NCBI GenBank assembly: GCA_023053575.1
Contig: JAKZAP010000022.1
Location: 13,558,518 to 13,622,517, forward strand
Direction of reading: 5' to 3'
Origin: Branchinecta lynchi
Taxonomy: Eukaryota; Arthropoda; Branchiopoda; Anostraca; Branchinectidae
DNA length: 64,000 nucleotides
The notes below the pieces were generated by a model that did no database searches, was not told the DNA's origin, and saw only the letters and a list, made by a program, of their open reading frames with translations. A program made the translations under genes and the position numbers. Below, one piece after another: positions 48,556 through 62,000 of the stretch (positions within the stretch are counted from its first letter, which is position 1; every line of letters begins with the position of its first letter).

Positions 48556-48809
48556 TCAGCATAACGAATCATACCCAATAATATCCATCCGCTAAAAAAT
48601 CATAAGGCTAACCGAAAGCAAGGCCAAGGCACAGTCACAATTGAACAAAAATAAATGTCTAAATAAGAAATAAAAATAGACAAGGATGGGAATATCGATA
48701 GACTTTATATAAATAAAAACATAAGAGAGATCCGGAGAGTGAGAATGACATAACTTTCTAAGCCGTGATCATAATTAAGGCTGTGCTTTAAGGGTAAAAA
48801 AAGGCTTAC

Positions 48810-49054
48810 CTGATCATTTCCGAGGCATTCGTTCCGCTGGCGACCGATTGGAAATTGACACCTCGCATGGTGTGCTCCGTCAATTTCAAATTATCCGACA
48901 CACTAGTCACATTATCCAGCAGATATCTCATTTGCTGCACTAGTATTTTGTGCGTGGACAAATTTTCGTTGGGCATAACTTTCTCGAGCAGCTTCGTAAG
49001 ATTTTTGGCTGGAGGTTCAATCTGTTCTTGAATCCCTCTCATTATGACTGATAT
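48810..49054 (-). CDS. Tweety homologue, first extracellular domain exon
   Basis: 245 bases between TTGTTCTAG and GTAAGC, starting in phase 0 (ISVIMRGIQEQI) and ending in phase 2. The 81 codons predict long amphipathic helices (NLTKLLEKVMPNENLSTHKI, then QQMRYLLDNVTSVSDNLKL) with four sequons (NLT, NLS, NVT, NAS). TTYH proteins have a helical, glycosylated extracellular segment of this length between TM2 and TM3. Sequence conservation in this segment is low, so the call rests on strand, phase, order and helix pattern. The next exon (TM3) was not found. Confidence 0.82.
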
Positions 49055-49292
49055 CTAGAACAAGAGAAAATATGCCAGCTGATGTCAGGAACCAGCGAGG
49101 TTATCTGAGTAATATAGAGTGCATCAGAAAAGGTGATCGCCTCTGCTCGAGAATGGGTCAAACTCAGCAAAGCAAAAAATCATCTATAACAGATAAAAAC
49201 AAAACAAAAATCTTTCAGCATTTACCGCATCTTCGGCAAGGCTGTTCCAAGAACCAACAATACTGTTTTTAAATTTTCATTAAATTCAGTCG

Positions 49293-50358
49293 TTTTTGGG
49301 ATCCCAAAACGTAAGTAGAGGGATACCTATGACATCGCAAAAGTTGTCCGTCTGTCCGTCCGTCTGTCAGCACGATAACTCTCGAACGGAATGAGATATT
49401 TTGATGAAACTTGGTGTGAGGACTCTTCCGAGTCAAGGGAAAGGTCGAGTTTGTAGATGGGCCCGATAGCTGCATATTTAGGGGAGGAGCGGGGTCAAAT
49501 TAAGGGGCGTAGAAAATATTTTTTAAAAGCTAATGAGATAGTTGATTACGGGGTAAGTCGACATGCTGAACACGAATATGAAAACCATTTTCTCGCCGGA
49601 CAAGTAGTTTACCTGGAATCCGACTAAAACCAGAAAGTTTGTTAAAAGTAAAAGTTTTATCTGAAGTTAATTAGATATCCGATTTAGGGGTAAGGAGACA
49701 TGCTGAATCCGAATATGAAAATAATTTTCTAGTCGGATGAGTATATCGGCCGCAATCCAGCCAAAACCGGAAAGTTTGTCAAAAATAAAAGATTAATCTG
49801 AAGTTGATTAGAGGTTCGATTTAAGGATAGTGAAACATGCTGAATCCGAACATGAAAATTATTTTGTCGCAGGAAGTAGATCGCGCGCGGAATCCGGCCA
49901 TAACCGAAAAATCTCTTAAAAGTAAGAGTTTTATACGAATTTCTTCAGGTGTTCGATTTACGGGTAAGAAGGCATGCTGAATTCGCGTGTGACAATCATT
50001 TTATACATGGACACGTTTCACCACGAATCCTGCTGAAATAGTGTTAAAAGTTGCAGTTTTATGTGAAGTTGATTATGGAGATATGGATGGAATGGAGATA
50101 CGCTGAATCTGTTTTTGAACTTAAATTTTTTGCAAGACAAGTAGTTTCGCCAGGAATCTGGCTGAAACCGGAAATTTGGCAGAAGTTAGGCAGGAACTTT
50201 CGTCAAAGTAGACATGACGCAGGCTATAGGGGTAAATTCACATGCTGAATCCATATTTGAACTTCGTCTTCTCCGATGATTACCATTGGACCGCTACAAG
50301 ACCCGATTGTCTGTAAATATTAAATTTGTGGGATCCCATCGAAACCTTTGGTCTTGTT
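49293..50358 (-). mobile_element. family A element, copy 8
   Basis: TTTTTGGGATCCCAAAACG to GGTCTTGTT, about five diverged core units (GACATGCTGAACACG, GGACAAGTAGTT). Lies ~240 bases inside the intron upstream of the exon at 48810-49054. Confidence 0.88.
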
Positions 50359-50783
50359 AAACTTGATTGACTGATTGATTGTGTTGCAAATCTCTACTTA
50401 AAGCATCCTTTTGAAACCGTGTTTTGCAAGCTTACAAGAGTACCTCCTATGATGATGGTTCATGCTATCAAAGTTTAACCCAAAAGAGCTGAGATAGGAC
50501 AATTTAATTACAATAGGACAAATTAAACAGCATCGCTTTTTCATCATGTAGCTCTCCCACAGGGCGGGGCTTAGCTCCAAACTGTCACTTGTCAACCCTT
50601 AACTCCTCCCCATTTGGAAGCCAGCAGCCAATCAACCGAAAAGGGCTGAGATAGAAAAATCTAGTCACCCGTCACTTATTCACTTAAAGAGGCTTAAAGA
50701 AACGGAAAAATGCGTTACTTCACATATCCGCTATTCACGTATAATCACTTATCATATAGTGAAATTTCAAAGATAAATATTCT
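50359..50783. other. Tweety intron, unassigned
   Basis: Nothing recognised. Confidence 0.4.
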
Positions 50784-50932
50784 TTGAGCCCAAGCTGACT
50801 TAGAAACATTTATTCAAACAATGTTTACAACGGATACGTCAGCTATAGGACCCTTGCCAAGAAGGGCCGAAATATCGCTGATGAAGAATCATAGCTGACG
50901 TATCCGTTGTAAACATTGTTTGAATAAAAGTG
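50784..50932. mobile_element. foldback element, family K, copy 2
   Basis: TTCAAACAATGTTTACAACG with ATACGTCAGCTAT is mirrored 35 bases later by ATAGCTGACGTATCC and GTTGTAAACATTGTTTGAA. Shorter loop than copy 1: the left half of the GATATTTCGGCC arm is lost. Confidence 0.85.
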
Positions 50933-53629
50933 GAATTTCTCTGTCGGATTTGCGGTATCTCTATGCGCACATATGTACAACCTGTGTTGTATGCTTGACG
51001 AAAACGATTGATGAAAAAAAAAAGTGTGCCGCTGCGAGCTACCTTCGCGAGCTGATCGTAGAAGTGAAAAGTCAGTGAAAAGTCGCGTTTGTATTCAGAT
51101 TCAGATTGTACACGTCTCGTAGAATTTCGCGTTGTGAGGACGGCCGTAGACATTCTGAACGTCATATTAGAGCAAATAGTGAAAAATGGAAAAAAAAAAT
51201 CCCTTAATTCCAAATAATGCAGTGTATTCATTTCAACTATACAAAATCAAGTTGGCTTTCAGTTAAACTTTAAAGGAACAGAAAACTTGACTCGAAACTT
51301 GACTCGGGGAGCTAGCTGACATATCAAGAATGTACCCTGAGTCGATATTGAGAGTAAGAAAAATTCTCGTTATTGCAATTTCCGGGCAGTTTCCGAGAAT
51401 TCGACTTTTGAGTTAGTAGAAAAAAAAGCAAAAGGTTTAATGTGCCGGGAGGACAAATCAAACGCACGACCTCTAGACTACTGTCCCGATACTATGCCCG
51501 AAACACGGCCAAAGGCGAACTTTTACAGAGCATAAGTGCAGAATTACGGTGCATAGGGCCTGCCAGCTAGCTTCGGCAACACTAAGGAGGGGGTTCTAGA
51601 TAACAAAGAAGGGGGGTCCTGTCGACAATAAGTCCCTATATCTTTATCTAAGCCCCCCAGGTCGGTTTGATGGCCGAAAGTTGCGTATTCAAGTTTTCTG
51701 TGCCTTTAAAAGACGATAAAACTCAAAATTTGTGCCAGGACAACCCTGTAATATTGGTTATTTGCTGATATCAAGTTTGTTATTTTTCCTCTCCATTTGA
51801 CTGTTTATAAGCAAGTAACACAACTAGGGTAGTGAAACAATTGGATTTGTAATTAAAATCACTGAAACTTTCCACTGAACAAACTAAGCTAAAAGTTTCG
51901 GAAAAGTTCCTAAAATTCCTGAAGAACATTCCCTAAGCCAATAAAAAAAAACTGACTTTCTCCAGAAAAACTCCCCGACATAAGCACAATTATATTCCGG
52001 CGGAGATTGCTTAATAAGGAAATCTCATTGGCACTTTGGAAACACTTTCACGACTTCATTCTCGAGGCAGAAAGAGAAACTCGATCAAAAAAGCATGATT
52101 GAATTTCTGTCTTTCCGCTAGGGTCCGATATTCAGCGAAACACCGGAAATCAATACTTTATGTCACTAATTCCAAAATACGCCAGTTAATGAATGAATTT
52201 ATTACGCACTGCCCTAGGGAATAAGTGCAGTAGAACAATAAAAAGAAACATAAGAAAACACTAATCAAACACACACACACAAATACAAACAATTTCAGAA
52301 AAATTTAATAACAAATAAAAACTAAGCTAATGGGGTTGGTAGCGCGAAAACGGTCAATCGAAGGAGATAATTTCGAGAACAGATTATTCATTGTCGGTAA
52401 TGGGTCCTGAATCGACAAACGTCGGATGAAATATCGATTTCGCTTGCGACGGAATACATACAGCAGGAAACGGAGATGTTTGGAATACGTAGAACTGGAA
52501 CGTATGCGACGTAGGTCTTTTTTTTCTGAGTATACCATGTAGTTCACACAGAAAGTTCACATATGGTGCACGAAAGGTAGTGTATAGCTTCCCGAGTCCT
52601 TGTCTGTTATACAGCGAACGGTATAACAGGTGAACCTCGGGAAGAACGAAAAACATCGCCCGAACGATGACGCAAATCCTGTGTCAACCAATAAATGGCG
52701 TTCGTTGGGGACAGCTGTGTCGACGCTCCCGTCTCTTCCGCGCGATTCACGGGGATTCTTCATCGCGCACGTAGAGTTAAGGGCGGTTCTGGCGGTCTGG
52801 AAAGCTCCGCGAGCTTATGCGCCGGCTATTTTTGCTGCTTCGGCTAAAACTCGCTTCGCTTTCCAGAGCTGTATTCGCGCTCCACTAGTTTAGGTCAGCA
52901 CTTGGAAAGCGAATCCACTTCGCGAGTGGAAAGTGATTTTGGCTAGTCAGCGAGAAGTTGTGTCAGCGAGAGCGAGAGACAAATTTAATATATAATAGAA
53001 TTTTACACACACAAAAAATCAATATCATAACGGACCTGCCACGTGAAAATTTATACAGATTTGTTTGTGGCAGGACTCAATAATTCAACCACTTAGCGTA
53101 ACTATATTGGGAACAAAAAGAAAGGGAAATAAATAAATGCAGTACTATACATAAACAACTATATAAAGAGAAAAAAAATATTCAATATTATAAATAAATG
53201 GAAGAAAATTCAACCTCGTGCGAGAAGGTGCAACTGAGGCGCAACGACTTTCCATTTGTTCTTGCGCTCGGCGGATACTCGCTTTGCTTTCCGGAAAGCG
53301 AATCCAAGAGATCGTACCGCCTTTTAGTCATAAAAAGTATTTTGGTCCCACTGTGAGTATCTGTCAATGGCCGTATTCAGCAGAAGTATGCTTATTTGAA
53401 CGTCGCCGAACAGTGAACGGTATAGCCGAAGAAAATACTAAAACCAAGAACAAATAATCCAATAGAGCCTCCGTCTCTCTATCTCTGTACTATGACTATG
53501 CGAAGTCGAGTATTTCCCCGTACCTTTTCTGCTGTGAACGAGCGGAGGTTAGTAGGTTCGCGCCTGATAACGTTTCGTTACCTCTACAATTAGCTATATC
53601 ACTTTGAGATCACCTTGAGAACAAGACCA
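50933..53629. other. Tweety intron; retroelement tail ~52190-52280, GGAAAGC-rich repeats ~52780-53310, rest unassigned
   Basis: A minus-oriented tail (ATGAATGAATTTATTACGCA) resembles that at 22.45 kb. Blocks with TCGCTTTGCTTTCCGGAAAG and CTTCGCTTTCCAGAGC look like ends of an old element. Open frames at 50839-51231 (minus, 130 codons) and 52384-52893 have no recognisable domain; none is supported as a gene. Confidence 0.45.
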
Positions 53630-54626
53630 AACGTTTCGATGGGATCCCAAAAATTCGATATCTGATCCAGACAACTGGGTCTTGTCTTAGGCAGATCCAG
53701 TCATCGCCAGAGTCCTTGAACATTTTTACAATTAAAATTCAGAAACAGATTAAGGCCAAATAGCTAATCACCTGCGAAAACCAAGTTCAGATATGGATTC
53801 AGCATGTGTGTTTACCCCTATAAGTCATATCTGTTTTGAATAAAACTTCCTGCCACTTCTGCCAATTTCCCGGTTCCGGCCGAACTCCAGAACTACTTGC
53901 CCGGCGAAAAAAGAAAGCTCAAAGACGAAATCAGGGTATCTTCTTTCCCCAGTAATGAACATCTAATCAACTTCAAATAGAAATTTAGCTTATAACAAAT
54001 TTTCCGATTCAAGCCGGATTCCGGTCGAACTATATGTCCGAGTAAAATATAATTGTCATACAGGGACTCAGCATCTTTTCTTACCCCTAAATCGCTTATC
54101 TAATCAACTAGAAATAAAACTTTGACTTCCAACAGTTTTCCGGTTTTGGCCGGATTCCGGGCGAACTACATGTCCGGGTAGAAAATTGTTTTCAAATAAG
54201 TGTTCAGCATGTCTTCTTGCCCTAAATCGAACATCTAATCAACTTCAAATAAAACTTTTACTATCAACAAACTTTCCGGTTTTGGTCGGATTCCGAGCGA
54301 ACTACTTGTCCGATGACGAAATGGTTTTCACCATCGTGTTCAGCAGGTCTTCTTACCCCATAATCGACTATCACATTAGCTGTTTCAAAATATTTTGTTT
54401 GTCCCTTAATTTGAATCCCCTGCCCCACCCCTAAATGTAGAGCTACAAAGCCCATCTACGAACTTGACTGGTCCGACGACCCAACGAATCCTCACACCAA
54501 GTTTCATCAAAATATCTCATTCCCTTCGAGAGTTATCGTGCTTACAGACGGACGGACGGACGGACAGACGGACAACTTTTGCGATGTCATAGGTATCCCT
54601 CCACTTACGTTTTGGGATCCCAAAAA
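53630..54626 (+). mobile_element. family A element, copy 9
   Basis: AACAAGACCAAACGTTTCG to TTACGTTTTGGGATCCC. Five core units and a longer GGAC run (GGACGGACGGACGGACAG). It shares GGTCCGACGACCCAACGAA with copies 1 and 2: the youngest subgroup. Confidence 0.9.
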
Positions 54627-55085
54627 GTAGAAGACAAAGCTAGTTGGTTCTTTAGACGCGCTAAAGAGCGGGTCAACGCGCGGAGTACACCACCTGCATT
54701 TTCTTTCTCTGCGATGAACGGCGAAGATGGACGTAAGAGTAGACGGGTAAAAAGCTGCAGTAAATACCTCTAGGTCCGCTCAGTTTTGTCGGGGTATTCA
54801 TAGTCGCTGCATGGTACCAAAGACAGAGGTTATATCTGATTATTTGTTCTTGCTAACACCCATTCCAGGCAATTCTAATTGCAAAATACTTAAATGTTTA
54901 TTTCATGTCCAGTTTACCATACGTCGGCTGGATTTCGAAGTGTATGCTCTTAATTTCCTTCTGTTTCTTCTCTTAAATTTTGCATCTGTTCCAAAGCGGC
55001 GCGTAATTTCCCGAACAAGATGGCGCTCAAACTAAAGAGCATGCCCCAATCGAAGAAGAAGCACATTTAAATGCAAAAAAAGAAA
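54627..55085. other. Tweety intron, unassigned
   Basis: Nothing recognised; ATCTGATTATTTGTTCTTG recalls 34.6 kb. Confidence 0.4.
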
Positions 55086-56000
55086 AAGATTGTAAAAGCC
55101 AGGCTTCACCTTCCAGATTACCAGACGTCCGCATAGTCAAGGCAACCCTTCCAGATTTTCATGATAATGATGACAGCTAATTTTGCTATTCTTCAACATT
55201 TCCTAGATGTCCCCTTCGCATTTTAATTATCTCTTTCATCCCAATCACAACTGTCAATCACTTTCCCTTTTCTTCCTACATTAGTTGCGTTTTTGATCGA
55301 AGTTTGAAGTTACCTTCAACCTCAAAGGTCTCTGCTTAAATACCATTTTTGGTCGCCGGTCATAGTTCCTTCGTCCTTCAAACTCTGACCGTCGAACTTC
55401 GTGCGCTAGCAAGTTCGAAGTTTGCTTGAATCGTCGAAGAAACGTCGACCTGGCAAGGATCGCCGGAGTCGTAAAAACACTAATTAAGCAAACGGCGAAC
55501 TTCGACTGCGTTCAAAAACGAAAATTAAGCAACCGGCTAAGCGAACGGCGAACAAAACTTCGATCAAAAACGCAACTATCAGTTGACAAATAGTCAACTT
55601 AATTAGTGTTTTTACGACTCCGGCGATCCTTGCCAGGTCGACGTTTCTTCGACGATTCAAGCAAACTTCGAACTTGCTAGCGCACGAAGTTCGACGGTCA
55701 GAGTTTGAAGGACGAAGGAACTGTGACCGGCGACCAAAAGCGGTATTTAAGCAGAGACCTTTGAGGTTGAAGGTAACTTCAAACTTCGATCAAAAACGCA
55801 ACTATTTGCATATTTGTTCTGTCTCTCGAATGGATTGCCTCTATGGTACCTTCCAGACATCCGGAATCTGGGGTGTCAAACACCCCGGACTTCCAGACGG
55901 TTTAGGTCTGGCTCCACCTTCCAGATCCTACTCGACGAAAACGGCTGTCTAGAATCCGGAAGAAAAATCTGGAAGCTGAAGCCTCGCTTTAACTGCTGAT
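55086..56000 (+). repeat. second copy of the 5.5-kb dispersed repeat, split by a foldback
   Basis: 55095-55282 and 55804-56000 are together collinear with 5535-5950. CTTCCTACATTTGCATATT is continuous at 5.7 kb and is interrupted here exactly at ATT. Confidence 0.85.
55283..55803. mobile_element. long-arm foldback transposon, target duplication ATT
   Basis: Ends AGTTGCGTTTTTGATCGAAG and CTTCGATCAAAAACGCAACT. The arms extend about 200 bp each (CTCAAAGGTCTCTGCTTAAA, GACGTTTCTTCGACGATTC) around a ~115-bp loop that itself contains another terminus copy. ATT flanks both sides, and the homologous empty site at 5735 has a single ATT, so the 3-bp duplication is directly demonstrated. Confidence 0.95.
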
Positions 56001-59000
56001 TGTGGCAGAAGAAACTGAAATAGTTCGGCTGTTAGTTAGTTTCTTCCTCGTATCAATCGGAATTTCGGTTAGTTTCTTCCTCGTATCAATCGGAATTTCG
56101 GCTCGGCTCTGGCCGAGGCCAAGATTCCGGTCGAAGTCGTCCCACCAAATCGGCTGTTAGCTTTGGCGATTTTTTCGATTTGACTGTTTTATAAGCCAGA
56201 AACACAACCAAGGGAGTGAAGTATTTGAAGAAGCGTTCAAATAAACACCTCTTTTTATGATAAAAATAAAAACAGAAAGGAAATAAAAATATAATGGAAC
56301 TGATGGCATTTTCTGGCGGAAATTTCCCACCTGAAATCGACCCAGACAAAGAGCGTGTTTCAGTAGTTGCTACGCAAGAAGTCACGAATTTTGGCTTCTT
56401 GGCGTCAAGGCTGGAACACGTTGTAAAATTTTTGGTAAAATATCACTCCACGGGGTAATCCAGCCAATCACTTTACTGAGATCCGTAGTTACCACGCTTA
56501 CTACGCTCCGGAGCATGGTAAGCAAATGGTTACTATTAGTTACTATTTCGGAAAGGTTGGCCAGCGTCGTAACTTTTCCCGATGTTGGAGCGGAAATAGG
56601 GTGAAACACGCTCAAAGTGAAACAAATTTCGACCCAATTTCAGTTAGTGCTCCCTCAGTTAGACAGATCAACCAGAATTTCGGGATCGGGCGATTTGGCG
56701 GGACGACTTCGACCGGAATCTTGGCCTCGTCCAGAGCCGAGCCGAAATTCCGATTGATACGAGGAAGAAACTAACTTGAAATGGGGCGAAATTTGTTTCA
56801 AATTGTCTGGGTCTATTTCAGGCAGGAAATTTCCTTACGGGTTACGGTATTTGGGTCGACTTTTCCCGCTGGGTTTTCTCGCGGAGGTCTACGGAACATG
56901 TAGGAGGGAGGGTATTCCGTAGACAGCTAGCAGAGAGTTTTAATGCCAAAAGCAATGCGACTATAGGCGTAATCTCGCCGTTCCCCGAGGACTCCACTTG
57001 AGGAGTCACTGCGAAGTTTGTCCCGGGCACTCACTCCCCGTATTCTCGCGAGCCCCACGGATGCTGAATGCTCCGATTATCATCACCACCATCAAGACGG
57101 ACTCTCTTCCAGATTCAGAGGGGCATCAATTTGTGCTTGAAATTGATTATAAAGAATCAGAATAAACAAAATCAAAATAAAGTGGATCCGGACTAATTTT
57201 GTTAACTGCATATTTATTTTTAGAATAAAATCCGTTTTGGAAGCATTCCCCGTGTTCTCGTTGTTTTCCGTACGCGGAGTCCGCGTGGAGTGACTTCCTC
57301 TGTTCTTGCCGTTCCCTTCGAATCCCCGATGAGTCCTCGGGGAATGGCGAAAAAACGCCTTATGGGATCGTAGAGAAAGATCATAGAGAAAGTTCTTAGG
57401 AGAGCCACAAAACTGGTCTCAGAGATGAAGTATGTCCCATACAGAGAATAACTGCAACTAAAACTACCAAGCTTGGCGTACCGGAGACGTAGAGGTGACG
57501 TTATACAAACGTACAAACTCATACAAATCAAGTCTTGCCTCACCTCTACACCTCTACAAATCAAACCGCAAAAAACTCTTCGAGGACACACTAAGAAGAT
57601 TCCAAAGCCATTTGCTCACACCAGGACCCGAAACCACTTCTTCTCAACCAGATTGGTGCAAAACTGGAACACCCTATCAGAGGATACAGTCAGTGCAAAG
57701 ACAGTGGACTTACTCAAATCCAAGCTTGACAAGGAGTGGGAGGCCAAACCCTGGAAAGACGAGTGGGATGACCCGAAATCCTCTACAGGACACTAACCAA
57801 AACCCAGTCCCGACATCATGTGTGATCAAAATCACTCGACAATTACAGGAGGACCATCCACCTTTGTCGCTGGACAATGCGATTTAAGGTAATCGTCTTT
57901 CTTCCAGGATAGTCAGACTGAACGTTTTTAGTAGGTAACTGTATGGTAAGTAGGTATGGTAAGTCAGGTACATGATTCAAGAACTTACCCCAGACTGCGC
58001 ATCATCAATTGTGTTCTGGATCATCTGAAGGGCAGTGGCGAAACCGACAGCTCCGTTGTGGAAGTCGTCATTTCCATACAGACCCACAGCTACTGCGCCG
58101 CTGTAAAACAAATCAACTTATAGGTTGAACATCGAGGTTTTTTTCGATCGACTGCCGTTTAAAACACTTCGTACACAACAAGACCAAAGGTTTCTATGGA
58201 ATCCCAAAAATTTAATGTCTGATACAGGCAATTGGGCTTTGTCTTCGACAGATACAGTCTTCGCCAGACTCGTTTAACATTTTTATGGCACTTGAGCTTA
58301 CTCAAGTGCCATATAGCGATTGTTATTTCTGTCCGTCAGTCGGTCTGTCGGTCTGTCGGTCTGTCGGTCTGTCGGTCTGTCGGTCCCGGTTTTGCTAGTT
58401 CGGGCACTTCCAGATAAGCTAGGACGATGAAACTTGGCAAGCATATCAGGAACTGGACCAGATTAAATTAGAAATTGTCGCTTCCTCGATCCGACCATCT
58501 GGAGGGGAGTGGAGGGAGGGGGAATCCGGAAAAAATAGGAAAAATGAGATATTTTTAGCTTACGAACGGGTGATCGGATCTTAATGAAACTTAATACATG
58601 GAAGGACTTCGTGTCTCAGACCCTCCATTTTAAATCCAGACCGGATCCGGTGACACTGGGGGGAGTTAGAGGGGGAAACCGGAAATCTTGGAAAACACTT
58701 AGAGTGGAGGGATCCGAATGAAACTTGGTGGAAAGTACAAGCAAACGTCCTAGATACGTGACTGATATAACCGGAACGGATCCGCTCACTTTGGGGGAGT
58801 TGGGGGGGGGGGAGAAGTCCGAATTTGTAGTGATCCCGCGAGTTCCGTGCTTCCTGATGTGCTGGGATGATGGAAATTGACAGGCATGTCTGGGACCCGA
58901 CCAGCTTAAATAGGAAATCATCAATTCCCCGATTCGAACATCTGGGGGGGGGGGAGTGGAGGGAGGGTGAAGCCAAAATTTTAGGTATTTTTAGCTTGCG

Positions 59001-62000
59001 AACGGGTGGTCGGATCTTGATGAAAATTGATATTTAGGATGACCTCGTGTCTCAGACACCTCACTTTAAATCCGGGTCGGATCCGATGACACTGGGGGGA
59101 GTTGGAGGAGGGAACCGGAAATTTTGAGAAACGCTTAAAGTGGAGGGATCGGGATGAAACTTGGTGGGAAAAACAAGCACAGGTCCTAGAAACGTCATTG
59201 ACATAACCGGACCGGATCAGGGCACTGTGGGGGAGTTGGGGTGGGGAACCGGAAATTTTGAGAAACGCTTAAAGTGGAGGGATCGGGATGAAACTTGGTG
59301 GGAAAAACAAGCACAGGTCCTAGACACGTCATTGACATAACCGGACCGGATCAGGGCACTGTGGGGGAGTTGGGGTGGGGGTCGTGATTTCTAGCGATCC
59401 CGCGAGTTCGGCATACTTCCTGGTGTCCTAGGGCGATGAGACTTGGCAGGTATGTCAGGGATCCGAACAGATTGACTTGAGAACAGCCGTTTCCCCGACC
59501 CGACCATCGTGGGGGGAGTGGGTGGATTGGGAGTCCGGAATCTAGTGGCGTGCATAACTTTTGAACGGGTGATCGGATCTTGATGAAAATTGATATTTAG
59601 GATGACCTTGTGTCTCAGACACCTCACTTTAAATCCGGGCCGGATCCGATGACACTGGGGGGAGTTGGAGGAGGGAACCTGAAATTTTGAGAAACGCTTA
59701 AAGTGGAGGGATCGGGATGAAACTTGGTGGGAAAAACAAACACAGGTCCTAGACACGTCATTGACATAACCGGACCGGATCCGATGACACTGGGGGGAGT
59801 TGGAGGAGGGAACCGGAAATTTTGAGAAACGCTTAGAGTGGAGGGATCGGGATGAAACTTGGTGGGAAAAACAAGCACAGGTCCTCGACACGTCATTGAC
59901 ATAACCGGACCGGATCAGGGCACTGTGGGGGAGTTGGGGTGGGGGTCCGGATTTCTAGCGATCCCGCGAGTTCGGCATACTTCCTGATGTCCTAGGGCGA
60001 TGAAACTTGGCAGGTATGTCAGGGATCCGAACAGATTGACTTGAGAACAGCCGTTTCACCGACCCAACCATCGTGGGGGGAGTGGGTGGATGGGGAGTCC
60101 GGAATCTAGTAGCGTGCATAACTTTTGAACGGGTGATCGGATTTGAATGAAACTTGTCTGGTGAGCTATCGCCTCGGACGTTCAGTGTCACGTCCGGGTC
60201 GGGTCCGATACCTTTGGGGATGGGGGGGGGGGAACTCAAGAAACTCTAAAAGCAGAGGGATTGGGACGAAACTTAATGGATGGAACAAGCATTAGGCCTA
60301 GATGAAATTGACGGAGCCAGATGGTTTCGGGGCTCTGTGGGGGGAGTTGGAGGGGGTTTCCTGGAATTCCGGTAGTCGTGAGTTAGAATAGTTCCAGATG
60401 TAAAACGACAACGAAACTTTGCAGGCATATTAGCGACCCGAATTATCTTGACTTAAAAACCTGACACAACATACCCCCGGAAACTTCCGTTCCTAGATCC
60501 GAGCATTTTTGGGGGAGCAAGAGAAGAGAAATATGGACTTCTATAAATTGCGAACGAGTGGTCTGATTCGAGTGAAACTTCATGGGTGATACGAATCGAT
60601 GGCCTCGACATGTAAAACATGCGTTCGAACCATATGCGACCACGATTAGGGGAATTGGGGGTGGGGGGAATTTTGACATGCACAAAAACCAAACGGATGT
60701 ACCGAATGAGATGCAATTCGACAGTGCCGAGTTTATGCGGCCTAGATTTGTTATTTGGCGTCTGGGCCGGATTCGGCCAAGGTAGGGGGGGGGGAGGTAC
60801 TGGAAACTTGCAGATAGGCTATGCTCCAATTTCAGTCAAACTTGATGAGGGAATTAAGAGATTGGGCCCGAACCGGCTCCGATAACGTTGGTGGGAAGAG
60901 GGGGGGGGGTACCGGAACTTTCCAAAAATGCTCAGATTCGAGTGAAACTTGGTAAATGGTATAAACGAAGATGCTTTAGGTGGTCGATTTTTTTTTTTAT
61001 TCCGAACCAGATTCGGCCACGGTAGGTGGAAATAGAGTGAGTACCGGAAATCGTGTAATACGTCTAGGGATCAAACAAATGGATTTACTGGGATGAAAGT
61101 TTGAACAGTCATGTGCATTTGCAATCGAGACGATGCCGGAACTGCTCAGAAATGAGTGAAACTAAATATCCTATTTCTATTTACGAACCGCCTTTTTGGA
61201 TGGCGGGTGTATTTTGTGACGTTTTCATCTACTTTCTTGGACAGCCTACACGTACAAGTGCCATATGAGCGCGTAGCTCTTGTTTCTATTAAAATTTAGA
61301 AACAGATTAAGCTAATCATCTGAGAAAACTAAGTTCAGATCTGGATTCAGCATGTGTGTTTACCCATATAAGTCATATCTATTTTGACGAAACTGATCGA
61401 AACTTCCTGCCTTACTTCTGCCAAATTTCATGTTTCAGCCGAATTCCGGGCTAACGGCTTGTCGGGCAAAAAAATAAAGCTCAACAACGAATTCTGCGTT
61501 TATTCTTACCGCTATATCGAACATCTAATCAACTTCAAATAAAACATATACAAAAAGTTCCGGTTTCAGCCGGATTCCAGGCGAACTATAGGCTGTGTTC
61601 GAAAAAAGAATGACTGTCATACACAGATTCAGCATCTTTTCTTACCCCTAAATCGGACATCTAATCAACTTCAAATAAAACTTTTGCTTTTAACAAATTT
61701 CCGGTTTTGGCCGGATTCCAGGCAAACTACTTGTCCGGGAAGAAAATGATTTTCACCTAACTGTTCAGTATGCCTTCTTACCCTAAATCGAATATCTAAT
61801 CAACTTCAAATAAAACTTTTACTTTTAACAACTTTCCGGTTTTGTCCAGATTCCAGGAAAACTACTTGTTCGGCGAGAAAATAGTTTTCATAATTGTGTT
61901 CAGCATGTTCTTACTCCTTAATCGACTATCTCATCAGCTGTAAAAAAAAATATTTTGTTCACCCCTTAATTTGAACCCCCTCCTCCACCCTTAAATGTCA